Virus record (IMG/VR): IMGVR_UViG_3300024520_000128
Coordinates: 1 to 46,044 of that record
DNA: 46,044 nucleotides
Reading direction: 5' to 3' (one strand)
From: a virus
Below the pieces are notes generated by a model that saw nothing but the letters and a program-made list of their open reading frames with translations, did no database searches and had not been told where the DNA came from. Each line of letters begins with the position of its first letter. The first letter of the stretch is position 1. This document shows positions 30,255 through 39,709 of the stretch, piece by piece. The translations under genes and the position numbers were made by a program.

Positions 30255-32020
30255 TGACAAAGCGTAAATATGTAACAAACAAAGGTACTTTTGTTATCGA
30301 TTCTAATCGTGAATTAACTCCTGACGAATTAGATAAAGAAGTAGACTTGGAGGATAACAAGTTCTTCGACAAAGAAGCTTTTGTTGGTAGCATTAGTAAG
30401 AACTTAAAACAAGCTGCAAGTGATGTTCACACCGAGGGAGTTGGTGTATTAACCTCTTTTGCAAACCAAAGACTATTAGGGTTACCGAAAGCAGGTCTAG
30501 AAAAAGTTAGTCCTGAGGCAGCTGAGTTTGTGTTCCCTGAGCCTAGAACGTTTCAAGGCAAGATAGCCAAGGGTGGCGCAGATATAACGGGATTCTTAAA
30601 AGGTGCGGGAGTTGGTGCTGGTGGGTATTTATCTAAGTTGGTAGCGGGTTCTGGCCCAGCAAGAGCAGGTATCAGGGAGGCAATTAAATTTGGGACAGCA
30701 GGAGCATTACAGACGCCTGATAATGCCGAAGGAGATCTTCTGGCTCCTAGACAAAGAGCTTTTCAAGCAGCATTTGGTGCATTCGGAGGTCCGATTGGTA
30801 CATTGACAGTCAAAGCATTAGGTCTTGGTACGAAGTTTACAGGTAAAGTTGCAAGTAGAATAAACGAAGGACTTAAGAGGCATGGTGTTTCGCTACAAGC
30901 TCCTGACTTTGTAAGACAAACACTAGCCCCTAAATTAAGTGAGGCGTTTCAAGGTGCATTACAGAAATTTGATAATAACTTTCAAAGTTTTGCTTTAAGA
31001 AAAATGAGAATACCTAAAGAGCAAATATCTCATATTTCAAAAAGAACTCCACAGGCGGTGACAGATGCACTTGCTAAATCAGGGGGGAAGGTCGATGATA
31101 TTCTTGCACAAGCAGATGATTCTATTCTTCAGCGAACACAATCAGTTGATAATTTATATGAGCAATCTTTAAATTCTGTTGAAGGAGTAGTCGTCCCTAA
31201 AAATGCTTTGAAACTAGCAAAAGATAAGTTGACAAGTGTTGGGTTTCGAGGAACTGCGGGAGATCAATTAGCACTTGCGAGAGTACAGGGAAGAAATAAG
31301 GCTTTTGCTGTTTTAGATGATTTCTTTGAACAAAACAATGTGCAAGGAAGCTTTGGAACACCAACTAGATTTACTGCTACGCCTGGGTCTATCAGCAAAG
31401 AACAATTTATCTTTTGGAGAGATGCTATAAGCAAAGCTCAAAGAGGTGCAACAGATTCAGAAAGAAGAATATTAAAGCAAATGTCCGACGCTTTACATAA
31501 AGATGCTGAGGTCGCAGGGTTTAAAGGCATAACTAAGGCTCGGGATGAGTTTGCTATTTTGCAAGATGTTATAGAGACTAGAGGTGGAGTGACAGAAAAG
31601 AACTTAGAAGGCATATTTAATCTAGATGCTAAAAAACTATCAACTATAAATAAATTAGAGCGTCAAACAGGCGTAAAAATTGCTGAATCTTCAAAAGATA
31701 TTATTTCTGGGAAAACCTTAGAACAGAAGCTTTTATCGCAAAAACTAGATGAGGCTGTTCTTGGTGAAACGGAGTTTTTTGCTAAGCAATTAGATAGCGC
31801 ATTAAATTCGGCGAAAACAACTACTATTAAAAAAGATTTAACAACGTTGCTAGGCAATGAGAAGTTGGTCGATCAAGCGATAGATGATTTGATTAGTTTT
31901 AAACAAATACAACAAGCTAAAAAAGTTGGTATAGGAGTGGGTGCTACTGTCGGAGGAGCATTGCTAGGGAGACAGTTTGGTTTATTTGGAGGAGGAGGCG
32001 GTTTTGGACAAGAACCTTAA
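30254..32020 (+). CDS. Large internal/ejection protein, 588 residues
   Basis: Starts MTKRKYVTNKGTFVIDSNRE; residues about 110-190 are Gly/Ala-rich and hydrophobic (ITGFLKGAGVGAGGYLSKL), the rest is long helices with Lys/Gln. No lytic transglycosylase motif was found, unlike T7 gp16. Its last codons (GFGGGGGF, GGAGGAGGAGG) act as the SD for the sulfotransferase start, so the two genes overlap by 17 bases. Confidence 0.6.
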   Translation: MTKRKYVTNKGTFVIDSNRELTPDELDKEVDLEDNKFFDKEAFVGSISKNLKQAASDVHTEGVGVLTSFANQRLLGLPKAGLEKVSPEAAEFVFPEPRTFQGKIAKGGADITGFLKGAGVGAGGYLSKLVAGSGPARAGIREAIKFGTAGALQTPDNAEGDLLAPRQRAFQAAFGAFGGPIGTLTVKALGLGTKFTGKVASRINEGLKRHGVSLQAPDFVRQTLAPKLSEAFQGALQKFDNNFQSFALRKMRIPKEQISHISKRTPQAVTDALAKSGGKVDDILAQADDSILQRTQSVDNLYEQSLNSVEGVVVPKNALKLAKDKLTSVGFRGTAGDQLALARVQGRNKAFAVLDDFFEQNNVQGSFGTPTRFTATPGSISKEQFIFWRDAISKAQRGATDSERRILKQMSDALHKDAEVAGFKGITKARDEFAILQDVIETRGGVTEKNLEGIFNLDAKKLSTINKLERQTGVKIAESSKDIISGKTLEQKLLSQKLDEAVLGETEFFAKQLDSALNSAKTTTIKKDLTTLLGNEKLVDQAIDDLISFKQIQQAKKVGIGVGATVGGALLGRQFGLFGGGGGFGQEP

Positions 32021-32798
32021 TAAATTTAATATAGTAACAGGATATAACCGAAGCGGCACATCAGCTTTAATGTACTGCATTAAAAGCGCAGGCATACCTA
32101 TAATCGGGTTTAAACACCCTCTTAAACTCGTAGGGGATAAACAGACTATTCAAGACTTAGGCGGATTTCATTCACTATCACCAAATACAAATAAGTTGGG
32201 ACCAACAGGTTTTTGGGAAGTGGATTCTATCTCTACCCAGATAGGTTTGCAGGAACGCCACGACGATTACGGATGTGACGGTGATGTAGTAAAGATAATG
32301 AACCAAATCATAACTAAGTCTAATAAGGATATGATTGATAAAGTGGTTGTAATTATAAGAAACCCATTAAACGTACTCTCTTCTTTGGGGAAGATTAACC
32401 GGACACTAGATAACGAGAAAGAACTAAATTATTACGCTTCGCACTTTACTTATCATTCTTTAAGTTCTTTAAAATGGATGCAGGATAACGAGATAGATTT
32501 TTTATTTGTTTTATATGAGGATTTAGTAAGCACTCCGCTTAATGTAATGAACGATGTATGTAATTTTTTAGGTAAGGGTGATTATTTAAAAGGTGCAAAG
32601 GGAATGAGATTGCATTGCAATAGAAGTAAAGAGATAGAATTAAAAAGTGAGTATATTGATAGAGCAGTAGATTGTTATGCTCATCTTGCGAGATTAGATA
32701 CTAGCATTTTATCTAAGTACGATCTTGATGAGTTAAGAGATATAAAAGATGGATTTAAGCAAATTCGGGAAGAAACTGGCGAACCAATGATAGCTTAG
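32004..32798 (+). CDS. Sulfotransferase
   Basis: A 264-residue protein from TTG 32004, chosen because GGAGGAGGAGGCGG lies just upstream; the frame is open to 31977. It has the PAPS 5'-phosphosulfate loop GYNRSGTSALM (13-23) and the 3'-phosphate motif VVVIIRNPLNVLSS (114-127), then FVLYEDLVSTP. These are the two binding sites of cytosolic and Golgi-type sulfotransferases. Likely substrate is a glycan or lipid of the host surface, or a virion part. Embedded between ejection and fibre genes. Confidence 0.88.
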   Translation: MDKNLNKFNIVTGYNRSGTSALMYCIKSAGIPIIGFKHPLKLVGDKQTIQDLGGFHSLSPNTNKLGPTGFWEVDSISTQIGLQERHDDYGCDGDVVKIMNQIITKSNKDMIDKVVVIIRNPLNVLSSLGKINRTLDNEKELNYYASHFTYHSLSSLKWMQDNEIDFLFVLYEDLVSTPLNVMNDVCNFLGKGDYLKGAKGMRLHCNRSKEIELKSEYIDRAVDCYAHLARLDTSILSKYDLDELRDIKDGFKQIREETGEPMIA

Positions 32799-32806
32799 GA
32801 GATAAG

Positions 32807-33091
32807 ATGGCATTCCAAAATGTAGGTCGTAAGCCTATTATAATTAACTACACCATATCATCAACAGGTGCATGGGAAAAGGCTGCCTCACAGCAAAGAG
32901 GTTCTAGGAAGTGGTTTATAAAAACCCGAGAGAGCACTAGCAATGCTTTTGATTTAGCGTTTGTAGCTGCACCTTCTGCTCACATGACATCTGATGGATC
33001 AGGGTTTACTTTTGATTTCTCAGCTATGCCAGATGTTTATGTAAAAACTTCAACAGCGGGGACTATCTTTGAGATCGTTTATTTTAATTAG
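32807..33091 (+). CDS. Small beta virion protein, copy 1 of a duplicated module
   Basis: A 94-residue protein with pattern SSTGAWEKAASQQRGSRKWF, AFDLAFVAAP, SDGSGFTF and AGTIFEIVYF, matching the 35731-36063 protein throughout. No signal peptide. It overlaps the following exported fibre gene by exactly 23 bases, as does its paralog. SD AGGAGATAAG. May be a fibre adaptor or small head-decoration protein. Confidence 0.6.
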   Translation: MAFQNVGRKPIIINYTISSTGAWEKAASQQRGSRKWFIKTRESTSNAFDLAFVAAPSAHMTSDGSGFTFDFSAMPDVYVKTSTAGTIFEIVYFN

Positions 33092-34217
33092 TATATTATT
33101 ATTTAGTACACAAGCATTTGCTCAAAGTGGTTTCGGTCCTATCCGAACAAATAAAGCTTCTAAGATAAAGCTAGATACCACAATGTTCTCTAAGGGCGTG
33201 CTAGGGGCTTCTGATACTACAGTTCAATTAGCACTACAAACTCTCAGTGCCTCTCCCGTTTCTATAGTCGCGTCAGGTTCAGATACAGACTCTTCAACAA
33301 CTGAAAGCGATAGTGGGTTAGAGCTTATAGACAGTTTTGTTACTTTACTAAGAGGGTGTTCTGATAACGAGATATTAAAGTGGGACGAAGCCGCAGATGA
33401 TTGGAATTGTGAAGCAGATGGTGGCGGTGGAAGTGCTACAGCGTACGACGATATTACAGATCCTGATTCAGATACTCAGATTGCTTTTGGTACGAATAAT
33501 AACGCTTGGACAAGTACGTCTACAGCTACTTTCTTTACAATAGACGGCACAGATGGGAACGTAGCGGTATCTTTAGCTGACGGCAATCTAAGTGTATCAG
33601 ATTCGATAGTAATAAGTGGAGACACAATCAGCGATTTTGCAAACCAAGCAGGACTAGCAGATGCAGACTCAAGTAATACAGATAGCGATTCAGGTTTAGA
33701 GGTTGTAAGTAATGCTCTTACTTTGTTAAGAGGTTGTTCAGATGATCAAATACTCAAATGGGACGAGACTAACGACGATTGGAACTGTGAGACAGACGGC
33801 GGTGGTGGTGGAAGCATAAGAGAGGTTGTAGTAGTTCCTTTTGACTTCGCCACAGAAACAAGTGTAGGAGATGGTGCTCACTACGTCAGTATAAGCCCAC
33901 AGCTTGCAGATACTACTTTAACGGCTATTACTGCTTGGGTAACGGCAAGTGGATTAACAGGTACATTAAATGTAGATTTAGCTAAATGTGCTTTAGTAGC
34001 AATAGGGAGTCCTTGTTCTGGTACAGTAACTGATTTACTTTCTACTAATTTAACTATAGATAGCGGGGAGTATACTTCAGCGAGTGCGGCTACTGCGGCT
34101 GTTATAGATACTGCACATCAGACAATGGAGCATGACGTAATGATTAGAGTTGATGTAGACGCAGTACATACTACAAAAGCCAAAGGTTTAATAGTAACCT
34201 TAGGATTTACTGAATAG
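33069..34217 (+). CDS. Exported fibre-like protein with internal repeats
   Basis: A 382-residue protein. TTG start with GGGGA 6 bases upstream. Signal peptide MRSFILISILLFSTQAFA, cleavage before QSGFG. Two repeats (about 80-118 and 203-241) carry SDSGLE, LLRGCSDN/DD, ILKWDE and DDWNCE followed by a Gly run. The Cys pairs suggest disulfides, consistent with export. The C terminus is a beta domain (FDFATETSVGDGAHYVSI). Fits a fibre or host-binding protein. Confidence 0.65.
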   Translation: MRSFILISILLFSTQAFAQSGFGPIRTNKASKIKLDTTMFSKGVLGASDTTVQLALQTLSASPVSIVASGSDTDSSTTESDSGLELIDSFVTLLRGCSDNEILKWDEAADDWNCEADGGGGSATAYDDITDPDSDTQIAFGTNNNAWTSTSTATFFTIDGTDGNVAVSLADGNLSVSDSIVISGDTISDFANQAGLADADSSNTDSDSGLEVVSNALTLLRGCSDDQILKWDETNDDWNCETDGGGGGSIREVVVVPFDFATETSVGDGAHYVSISPQLADTTLTAITAWVTASGLTGTLNVDLAKCALVAIGSPCSGTVTDLLSTNLTIDSGEYTSASAATAAVIDTAHQTMEHDVMIRVDVDAVHTTKAKGLIVTLGFTE

Positions 34218-35734
34218 TGGTTAAGAAATTAATATTTATAGTATCGATCCTTCTCATGACTTTTCCTGCCTTTGCAGCAACTGAAGATTTTCGTACATAC
34301 TGGGTTGACGATGATGACAATGACATGAACGTTTATCCCAAGATAATTGAAATGACGACTATGCGAAGAGACGTTGATTCTTCTGTGTTTAAAGACTATG
34401 AAGCCTCTCACTTTGGCGACTTTGTAATCAACTTTACATTTAATATAACGGCTCAAGGGGGTACGAACTCGCATGGAAATGTGATGTCTTTAACAAATAT
34501 TGCGGCTCCTTCTGTTCAGGACATTCTAGATGCAGGAGTTGGCGTAATGGTTAGGTATTTTAATAGTTCTGGATCAACGACGATATTCTTAGATCAAAGG
34601 TCAGGGACAGACGACATTGATTCTTTTGTAATAACAGTGGGAACAACTTACTATGCGACATTTACAAGAACTGCTTCTAGCACATATACCTTAGAGCTTT
34701 TCAGTGATGAGGCTAGGACTTCATCTGTAGATGTAATGACTGTTGACTACGAAGGAACAGCCTATCGTTATATTGCTTTTGTAGGTTCAAGAGAATCAGG
34801 CACAACCCCTACTTGGTCAGCTACAGTCTCAGAGGCAGAGATAATCAGCCCTGCTGCTGGTTGTTCGTTTGGGAACTTATCGTTATGTACTACAGAGGCA
34901 GCGTGTGAGGCTATTTTTGGACTGTGGGCGGAGGCTTGTTATGGTATACCAGTAAGTCCTTTATTTGAAGATCATGTAACGTTGGAGTGGACTAACGATA
35001 AAGGGACAATGCAAGGATTTTCTAATGATGGAACAGATTTCTATTGGTCAGAAGATGAAGGAGCTACAACAGCAATGTTCCAAATTGATGCTGCTGGGTC
35101 AGACGTTGCAAACTGTACTGGCATAGCAAACTCTCATGGTGGATTTAATGAATGGAATGATTCAACCAGTAAATTCTCTTTATCTACAACGCAAGGGTCA
35201 GGAGATCATGACACATGCAATTTTGCAGCCACAACTTGTACGAACTGTCAAGATTATGATATAGACACAGCGGTAGGAGCAGATACAAACCCTGTAATAA
35301 ATGGCTGGTGGTACGACGATTGGTATATTATCAGAGCGATTGATTCTGTGACAGGTACTGACTTAGTGTTTCATGAACTTGAATTGGTCGATGGAGCTTC
35401 GACAATAAACAATGGTGATGAGTATACTACGGGTGTTCAAGTATCAGCCGGTACGTTGCAGGGGTTAGACTACGCTGATGGGTATGCTTACTGGTATGGA
35501 GAGATAAATGGTGCGGCAACGTCCCCTAAGCATATTATTGAATTTGAATTAGATGACCCTAATAATACCGCAAAGATAAAGAGGGTTTGGGCGATGAATT
35601 TCTCAACAGAGGCAGAGGGTATGTGGATAGACGATACAGATGCTGATAAAGTATTCTTTGGGGATATTAGCGGAAATATGAGAAGTTTTTCAAAGAAAAA
35701 GTTTATAACAAGAACACAAAGGAATGTATATTGA
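34217..35734 (+). CDS. Exported large adhesin/tailspike-like protein
   Basis: A 505-residue protein from GTG 34217. Signal peptide MVKKLIFIVSILLMTFPAFA. Residues about 50-210 look like a jelly-roll lectin-type domain (DFVINFTFNITA ... YYATFTRTASSTYTLELF), then a Cys-rich box CSFGNLSLCTTEAACEAIFG, then a propeller-like C-terminal half (TMQGFSNDGTDFYWSEDEG; GMWIDDTDADKVFFGD). Cys pairs fit an oxidising compartment. Likely receptor-binding or surface-displayed. Confidence 0.65.
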   Translation: MVKKLIFIVSILLMTFPAFAATEDFRTYWVDDDDNDMNVYPKIIEMTTMRRDVDSSVFKDYEASHFGDFVINFTFNITAQGGTNSHGNVMSLTNIAAPSVQDILDAGVGVMVRYFNSSGSTTIFLDQRSGTDDIDSFVITVGTTYYATFTRTASSTYTLELFSDEARTSSVDVMTVDYEGTAYRYIAFVGSRESGTTPTWSATVSEAEIISPAAGCSFGNLSLCTTEAACEAIFGLWAEACYGIPVSPLFEDHVTLEWTNDKGTMQGFSNDGTDFYWSEDEGATTAMFQIDAAGSDVANCTGIANSHGGFNEWNDSTSKFSLSTTQGSGDHDTCNFAATTCTNCQDYDIDTAVGADTNPVINGWWYDDWYIIRAIDSVTGTDLVFHELELVDGASTINNGDEYTTGVQVSAGTLQGLDYADGYAYWYGEINGAATSPKHIIEFELDDPNNTAKIKRVWAMNFSTEAEGMWIDDTDADKVFFGDISGNMRSFSKKKFITRTQRNVY

Positions 35735-36063
35735 GTAAAGGTAGGTTTGATTATAGCGCAAAAGCAGGAAGAATATATGTTGTTGAATTAACTTCAGCTT
35801 CTACATGGGTGTCAGTATTAACTGCAGCTCAATCTAGGTCGATACGAGGTTTTCAGATAAAATCTAGGTTTACTTCAGGAGGTGCTGGACCGCCTGATTT
35901 TGATATAGCTTTAAAAGCTTCACCTGATTCAGGCGAATCTTCTGGTGATGGATTTTTAAGTTTTTCTGGCGGAGAAAAGTTTGATTCGTTTGGACCATCC
36001 AATGGCTTATGGTGTAGGTCTACAAAAGCAGGAGCTTTAATTGAAATTATCACTTTTGAGTAA
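35731..36063 (+). CDS. Small beta virion protein, copy 2 of the duplicated module
   Basis: A 110-residue protein with TTG start. SASTWVSVLTAAQSRSIRGF, FDIALKASPD, SSGDGFLSF and AGALIEIITF align with the 32807-33091 protein. It also overlaps its downstream fibre gene by 23 bases with a TTG start, so the pair is a duplicated two-gene unit. Confidence 0.6.
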   Translation: MSKGRFDYSAKAGRIYVVELTSASTWVSVLTAAQSRSIRGFQIKSRFTSGGAGPPDFDIALKASPDSGESSGDGFLSFSGGEKFDSFGPSNGLWCRSTKAGALIEIITFE

Positions 36064-38083
36064 AATCTTATTTTTGTTATTAATTCCTTCAGTTGCATTT
36101 GCACAACGGGCAGATATATCTAAAGATTATTATTATGATCAAGCTACTACAGAGTGGCTGCCATGGAGAGGTACTGTTTCTCAAGCATCTACATTGACAG
36201 TCTCTTCAACAACTACAGAATATACTGAAGGAGACACGGATGCATCTATTACAGCTCCAGCCACTCTTTTCGAAAGTCTTACTAATTCAAATAGATTAAC
36301 TACTCTACAGGGACATGAACTTTCTAATTCTAATGTAATTTCTGTAGAAATCATGGATGGAGATGGGACTCAAATAACTTCTTTTGGTGGAGGAACTCAG
36401 TATACGGAGAATGATGTAGATGCCTCTATTACAGGAACAGCCTTTATGTTTGAAGGATTTAGTGATGATTTAAAATCAATCTCTGAAGCAGTTCCTTTGC
36501 CGATATTTAATGCGAGTAATGTTACAGTAGATACAGCAGGAACATCAGGGCTAGAAGTAGTACAAGATACAGCCGCCGATCTTAACATGACAGAAGTTAA
36601 TTCTGGCGACATTTTGACGTCTGTTCAATTAATTGACAATATTGTTCAAGCTGAAGATGCTGTTGCAGGTTCAGGCGACGCAGGGGTGATGTCTTTAGCG
36701 GTACGAAACGATACTCTTGCACCTGCGGCAGCAGACGGAGATTACACTTCATTGCAGACAAATGCAATGGGGTCTTTATGGGTACATGAAGAAGAGAATT
36801 CTGTAGATTCTGGGAACTCAACGACATCTGTTTTGGGTAGTGGGGCAACATTCACAGGAACAGGTGTAGATGTTTTAGCGTATGAAGCAGTTACTATAAC
36901 ATTGGCATCAAGCCATGATTCTGCTACCGATGGCATGACTTTCCAATTTTCTACAGATAATTCTAATTGGGATGATGTATATACATTCACAATGGATATA
37001 TCTTCTTCGGATACAAGAAGATTCCAATTTCCCACTACAGCACAATATTTTAGAGTTGTTTATACGAATGGTGGAACGCTTCAAACTCATTTTAGAGTTC
37101 AAACGATCTTGCATCATAACAATCAATTAACATCAATACATAGACTAGCAGATAGCTCTTCCCCTGACAGATCCGCTCAAGTAGTAAAATCAGCTATTAT
37201 CGCACAGCAAGGAGGAGGGGGTCCATCAGCAGGAAATTTTATCCCTATACAAGCAACAAATGGAGGCAATCTAAGAATATCTTTACAAGAAGCGTCAGAT
37301 GGTATGGATATCGGGGCTGGTAACGCGGGATCTGAAACTTTAAGGGTTAGTATATCTACTGATGATGTGAATATGTCAGCTATTAAAACGGCGATAGAGT
37401 TAATAGACACTGTTGGTGGTGGTACAGAAGCAACAGCACAGAGAGTCACAATAGCGAGTGATTCAACGGGGCTTCTTAGTATTGACGACAATGGAGGATC
37501 TATTACAATTGATGGCACTGTTACAGAAGCTAACTCTACAGCGATCTTGGCAGACACAGCTATTATGTCAGAATGGGATAACACGGATAGCGATGGCGCG
37601 AGTGTGTCAGGGAATAAGGCTCACGATGCAGCCTGGGGTAATACTGAGCCTGTAGGTATAGGGTTAGAAGCAAGAACTACTTTAGGAACAGCTGTTGGTG
37701 ATGGAGACATGGTAAAGGCTATGGGTGACGATAATGGGCGGCAAGTTACAGTTAATAACTGTCCAAGAGATTTAGTTACTCAGAACGTAAAGGCAATATC
37801 AGACACAACAGAAGCTACTATTTTAGATGCGGCAGCTAGTACGTTTCATGATTTAACATCACTTGTTATTTCAAACACTTCATCGAATAGTACTATAGTT
37901 GATATAAGAGATGCATCCGGCGGTACGGTAGTTTTATCTGTAGGGTTATCACCTAAAGGCGGGTATGTTCTTCCGTACAATACTCCTTTTACCCAAACAA
38001 CAGTTAATAATATATGGACTGCAAGCTTAAGAACTGCAGTTACTGATGTAATTTTTACTGTACAAGCGTGTAAGAATAACTAA
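36041..38083 (+). CDS. Exported fibre-like protein, 680 residues
   Basis: TTG start after AGGAGCTTTAA. Signal peptide MKLSLLSKILFLLLIPSVAFA, cleavage before QRADI. Long beta-rich protein with Thr/Ser/Asp repeats (TEYTEGDTDASITAPATLFE and YTENDVDASITGTAFMFEG are related units), a central domain like those of phage surface proteins (MTFQFSTDNSNWDDVYTF), and a C-terminal beta domain. Probably a fibre or spike; no catalytic motif seen. Confidence 0.65.
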   Translation: MKLSLLSKILFLLLIPSVAFAQRADISKDYYYDQATTEWLPWRGTVSQASTLTVSSTTTEYTEGDTDASITAPATLFESLTNSNRLTTLQGHELSNSNVISVEIMDGDGTQITSFGGGTQYTENDVDASITGTAFMFEGFSDDLKSISEAVPLPIFNASNVTVDTAGTSGLEVVQDTAADLNMTEVNSGDILTSVQLIDNIVQAEDAVAGSGDAGVMSLAVRNDTLAPAAADGDYTSLQTNAMGSLWVHEEENSVDSGNSTTSVLGSGATFTGTGVDVLAYEAVTITLASSHDSATDGMTFQFSTDNSNWDDVYTFTMDISSSDTRRFQFPTTAQYFRVVYTNGGTLQTHFRVQTILHHNNQLTSIHRLADSSSPDRSAQVVKSAIIAQQGGGGPSAGNFIPIQATNGGNLRISLQEASDGMDIGAGNAGSETLRVSISTDDVNMSAIKTAIELIDTVGGGTEATAQRVTIASDSTGLLSIDDNGGSITIDGTVTEANSTAILADTAIMSEWDNTDSDGASVSGNKAHDAAWGNTEPVGIGLEARTTLGTAVGDGDMVKAMGDDNGRQVTVNNCPRDLVTQNVKAISDTTEATILDAAASTFHDLTSLVISNTSSNSTIVDIRDASGGTVVLSVGLSPKGGYVLPYNTPFTQTTVNNIWTASLRTAVTDVIFTVQACKNN

Positions 38084-39351
38084 TGAAAAAAATATTAATA
38101 ACTCTTTCGATCATCTTCACAATATCTTCACCCTGCCACGCTATGCGCCAGGTAATCATATCTGGGCTAAGAAACAATCTTAATAATTCAACAACAGAAT
38201 ATGTGGGGTTAGCTACAGCCAATCCTCGAAACTGGACAGCTACTAGAACGAATGTTGAACAGTTAATCTCTGCAGGTGGAACTCTAAGTAGATTGTTAGT
38301 TGAAACTGATGCTGCCCCTGGGGCAGGGGATAGTTATGTATTCACAGTTTATGTCAATGGTTCTGCTTCTTCATTAACCGCTACGGTTAGTGAAACAGGG
38401 GCACAGGGATTTGATTTTGACAATGAAGTCAGCATCTCTCCTGGCGATTTAGTTGTTATGGAAGTTGCCCCCACCGGAACACCAGCTACAACATTTTGTA
38501 GATGGGCACTAGTTTTTCAGAGCACAAATGACAGAGAGTATGCTACCATTGCAGGAAGCAATGTTACAATAATTGCAGGAAAAGCTGCTGCTGATGTTAA
38601 TTATCTTGACAGGGGAGCTACTTGGTTATTAACTACTGGTGCAGGAGTTTTTGACAGAGAAGCTCTTTTTTCTCAGAACGTGACATTGAAAGATTTATAC
38701 CTTGAACTAACTGTTGCACCAGGAGCGGGAGAGAATTACACCTTTACTGTTGGCGGCTCTAGTATCTCAGTACCTATCACGGACACTTCAACAACAGGAA
38801 ACGATACGTCTAATACTAAGAGTATCTTAGCTACAGACAACAATCATTTTATCAGCTATACATCTTCGCTTGGAGCTGCCACAAGTAGGGCTAGATGGGG
38901 TTTTGTATTTGAAACAGAAATTGAAGACGAGTACCCGATAGCCGCGGGATCTAATAATAATTTAAACGCCACGTTTACAGAGTATAATTCAATTGACGGG
39001 ACGGGAAGGGCTTGGAACGGGACATTGACAAGTAGAGAGAGCTTAATGCAGTGTTCTAGAGTTAAGAATTTTTATGTAGAATTATCCAAGCGACCAGGTG
39101 GAGCGGTAGATGATACTTTTCAGTTTACTATAATGAAGAATGGGGTAGCCACGGATCTTGACTTTACGATCACCCACCCAGCCACAACGGGAAGTGACAC
39201 TTCTAATATTGTAGAGTTTGACGATTTCGACACGATAACAATTAGATCCACTCCAGGAGGGACGCCAGTTTCAACAGTAGACGCTTCGTGGGGAATAACG
39301 GTTGAAGCTACAACACCTCACAATCTTTCAACAACAGGAGCGGGAGTATGA
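38083..39351 (+). CDS. Exported protein of three tandem beta domains
   Basis: A 422-residue protein. Signal peptide MKKILITLSIIFTISSPCHA followed directly by MRQVIISGLR, so an older start Met may lie at the cleavage site. Three related domains of about 130 residues each carry a core like LVETDAAPGAGDSYVFTVYV, LELTVAPGAGENYTFTV and VELSKRPGGAVDDTFQFTI. Likely a repeated adhesin or fibre protein. It overlaps the previous stop by one base. Confidence 0.65.
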   Translation: MKKILITLSIIFTISSPCHAMRQVIISGLRNNLNNSTTEYVGLATANPRNWTATRTNVEQLISAGGTLSRLLVETDAAPGAGDSYVFTVYVNGSASSLTATVSETGAQGFDFDNEVSISPGDLVVMEVAPTGTPATTFCRWALVFQSTNDREYATIAGSNVTIIAGKAAADVNYLDRGATWLLTTGAGVFDREALFSQNVTLKDLYLELTVAPGAGENYTFTVGGSSISVPITDTSTTGNDTSNTKSILATDNNHFISYTSSLGAATSRARWGFVFETEIEDEYPIAAGSNNNLNATFTEYNSIDGTGRAWNGTLTSRESLMQCSRVKNFYVELSKRPGGAVDDTFQFTIMKNGVATDLDFTITHPATTGSDTSNIVEFDDFDTITIRSTPGGTPVSTVDASWGITVEATTPHNLSTTGAGV

Positions 39352-39701
39352 AAAAGCTATTATTTATAGCTTTAATTCTATTTATAAGCACCACCTGCTA
39401 CGCCCAAAACAAAGTTAAGATTGCTAGTTTAGATTATAGGGCAGGGCAGTCTCTGGTAGATATTCAGCTGATTGTGATTAATAGTTTTTTAATTGGAAAG
39501 ACGTTGTTGTATTTTGAGGTAGATGACGAGTTCCTCTTAGGTGTTTATACAGACGACGCGCCTGCGGCTGGGGAGCAGAGACAGCTAGGGGTTTTAATGA
39601 ACATGACGCGAACGTCTTTAGAGACAATAATATCCAGCTTGGACTTATGTGGATTTCAGCACGTTGAAGATAAAACAGCAATCTGGTGTTACAAAATCTA
39701 G
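39348..39701 (+). CDS. Exported 117-residue protein near the lysis genes
   Basis: Signal peptide MKKLLFIALILFISTTCYA, cleavage before QNKVK. The mature alpha/beta domain has two Cys near the end (LDLCGFQHVEDKTAIWCYKI). Overlaps the upstream gene by 4 bases. Its place just before holin-like genes could mean a periplasmic lysis or regulator role, but there is no recognisable family. Confidence 0.55.
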   Translation: MKKLLFIALILFISTTCYAQNKVKIASLDYRAGQSLVDIQLIVINSFLIGKTLLYFEVDDEFLLGVYTDDAPAAGEQRQLGVLMNMTRTSLETIISSLDLCGFQHVEDKTAIWCYKI

Positions 39702-39709
39702 GAGGGATT

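Noticed and set aside
31977-32003. Earlier start for the sulfotransferase
   Set aside because: It would use the SD region of the real start as codons; TTG at 32004 is placed correctly after GGAGGAGGAGG.
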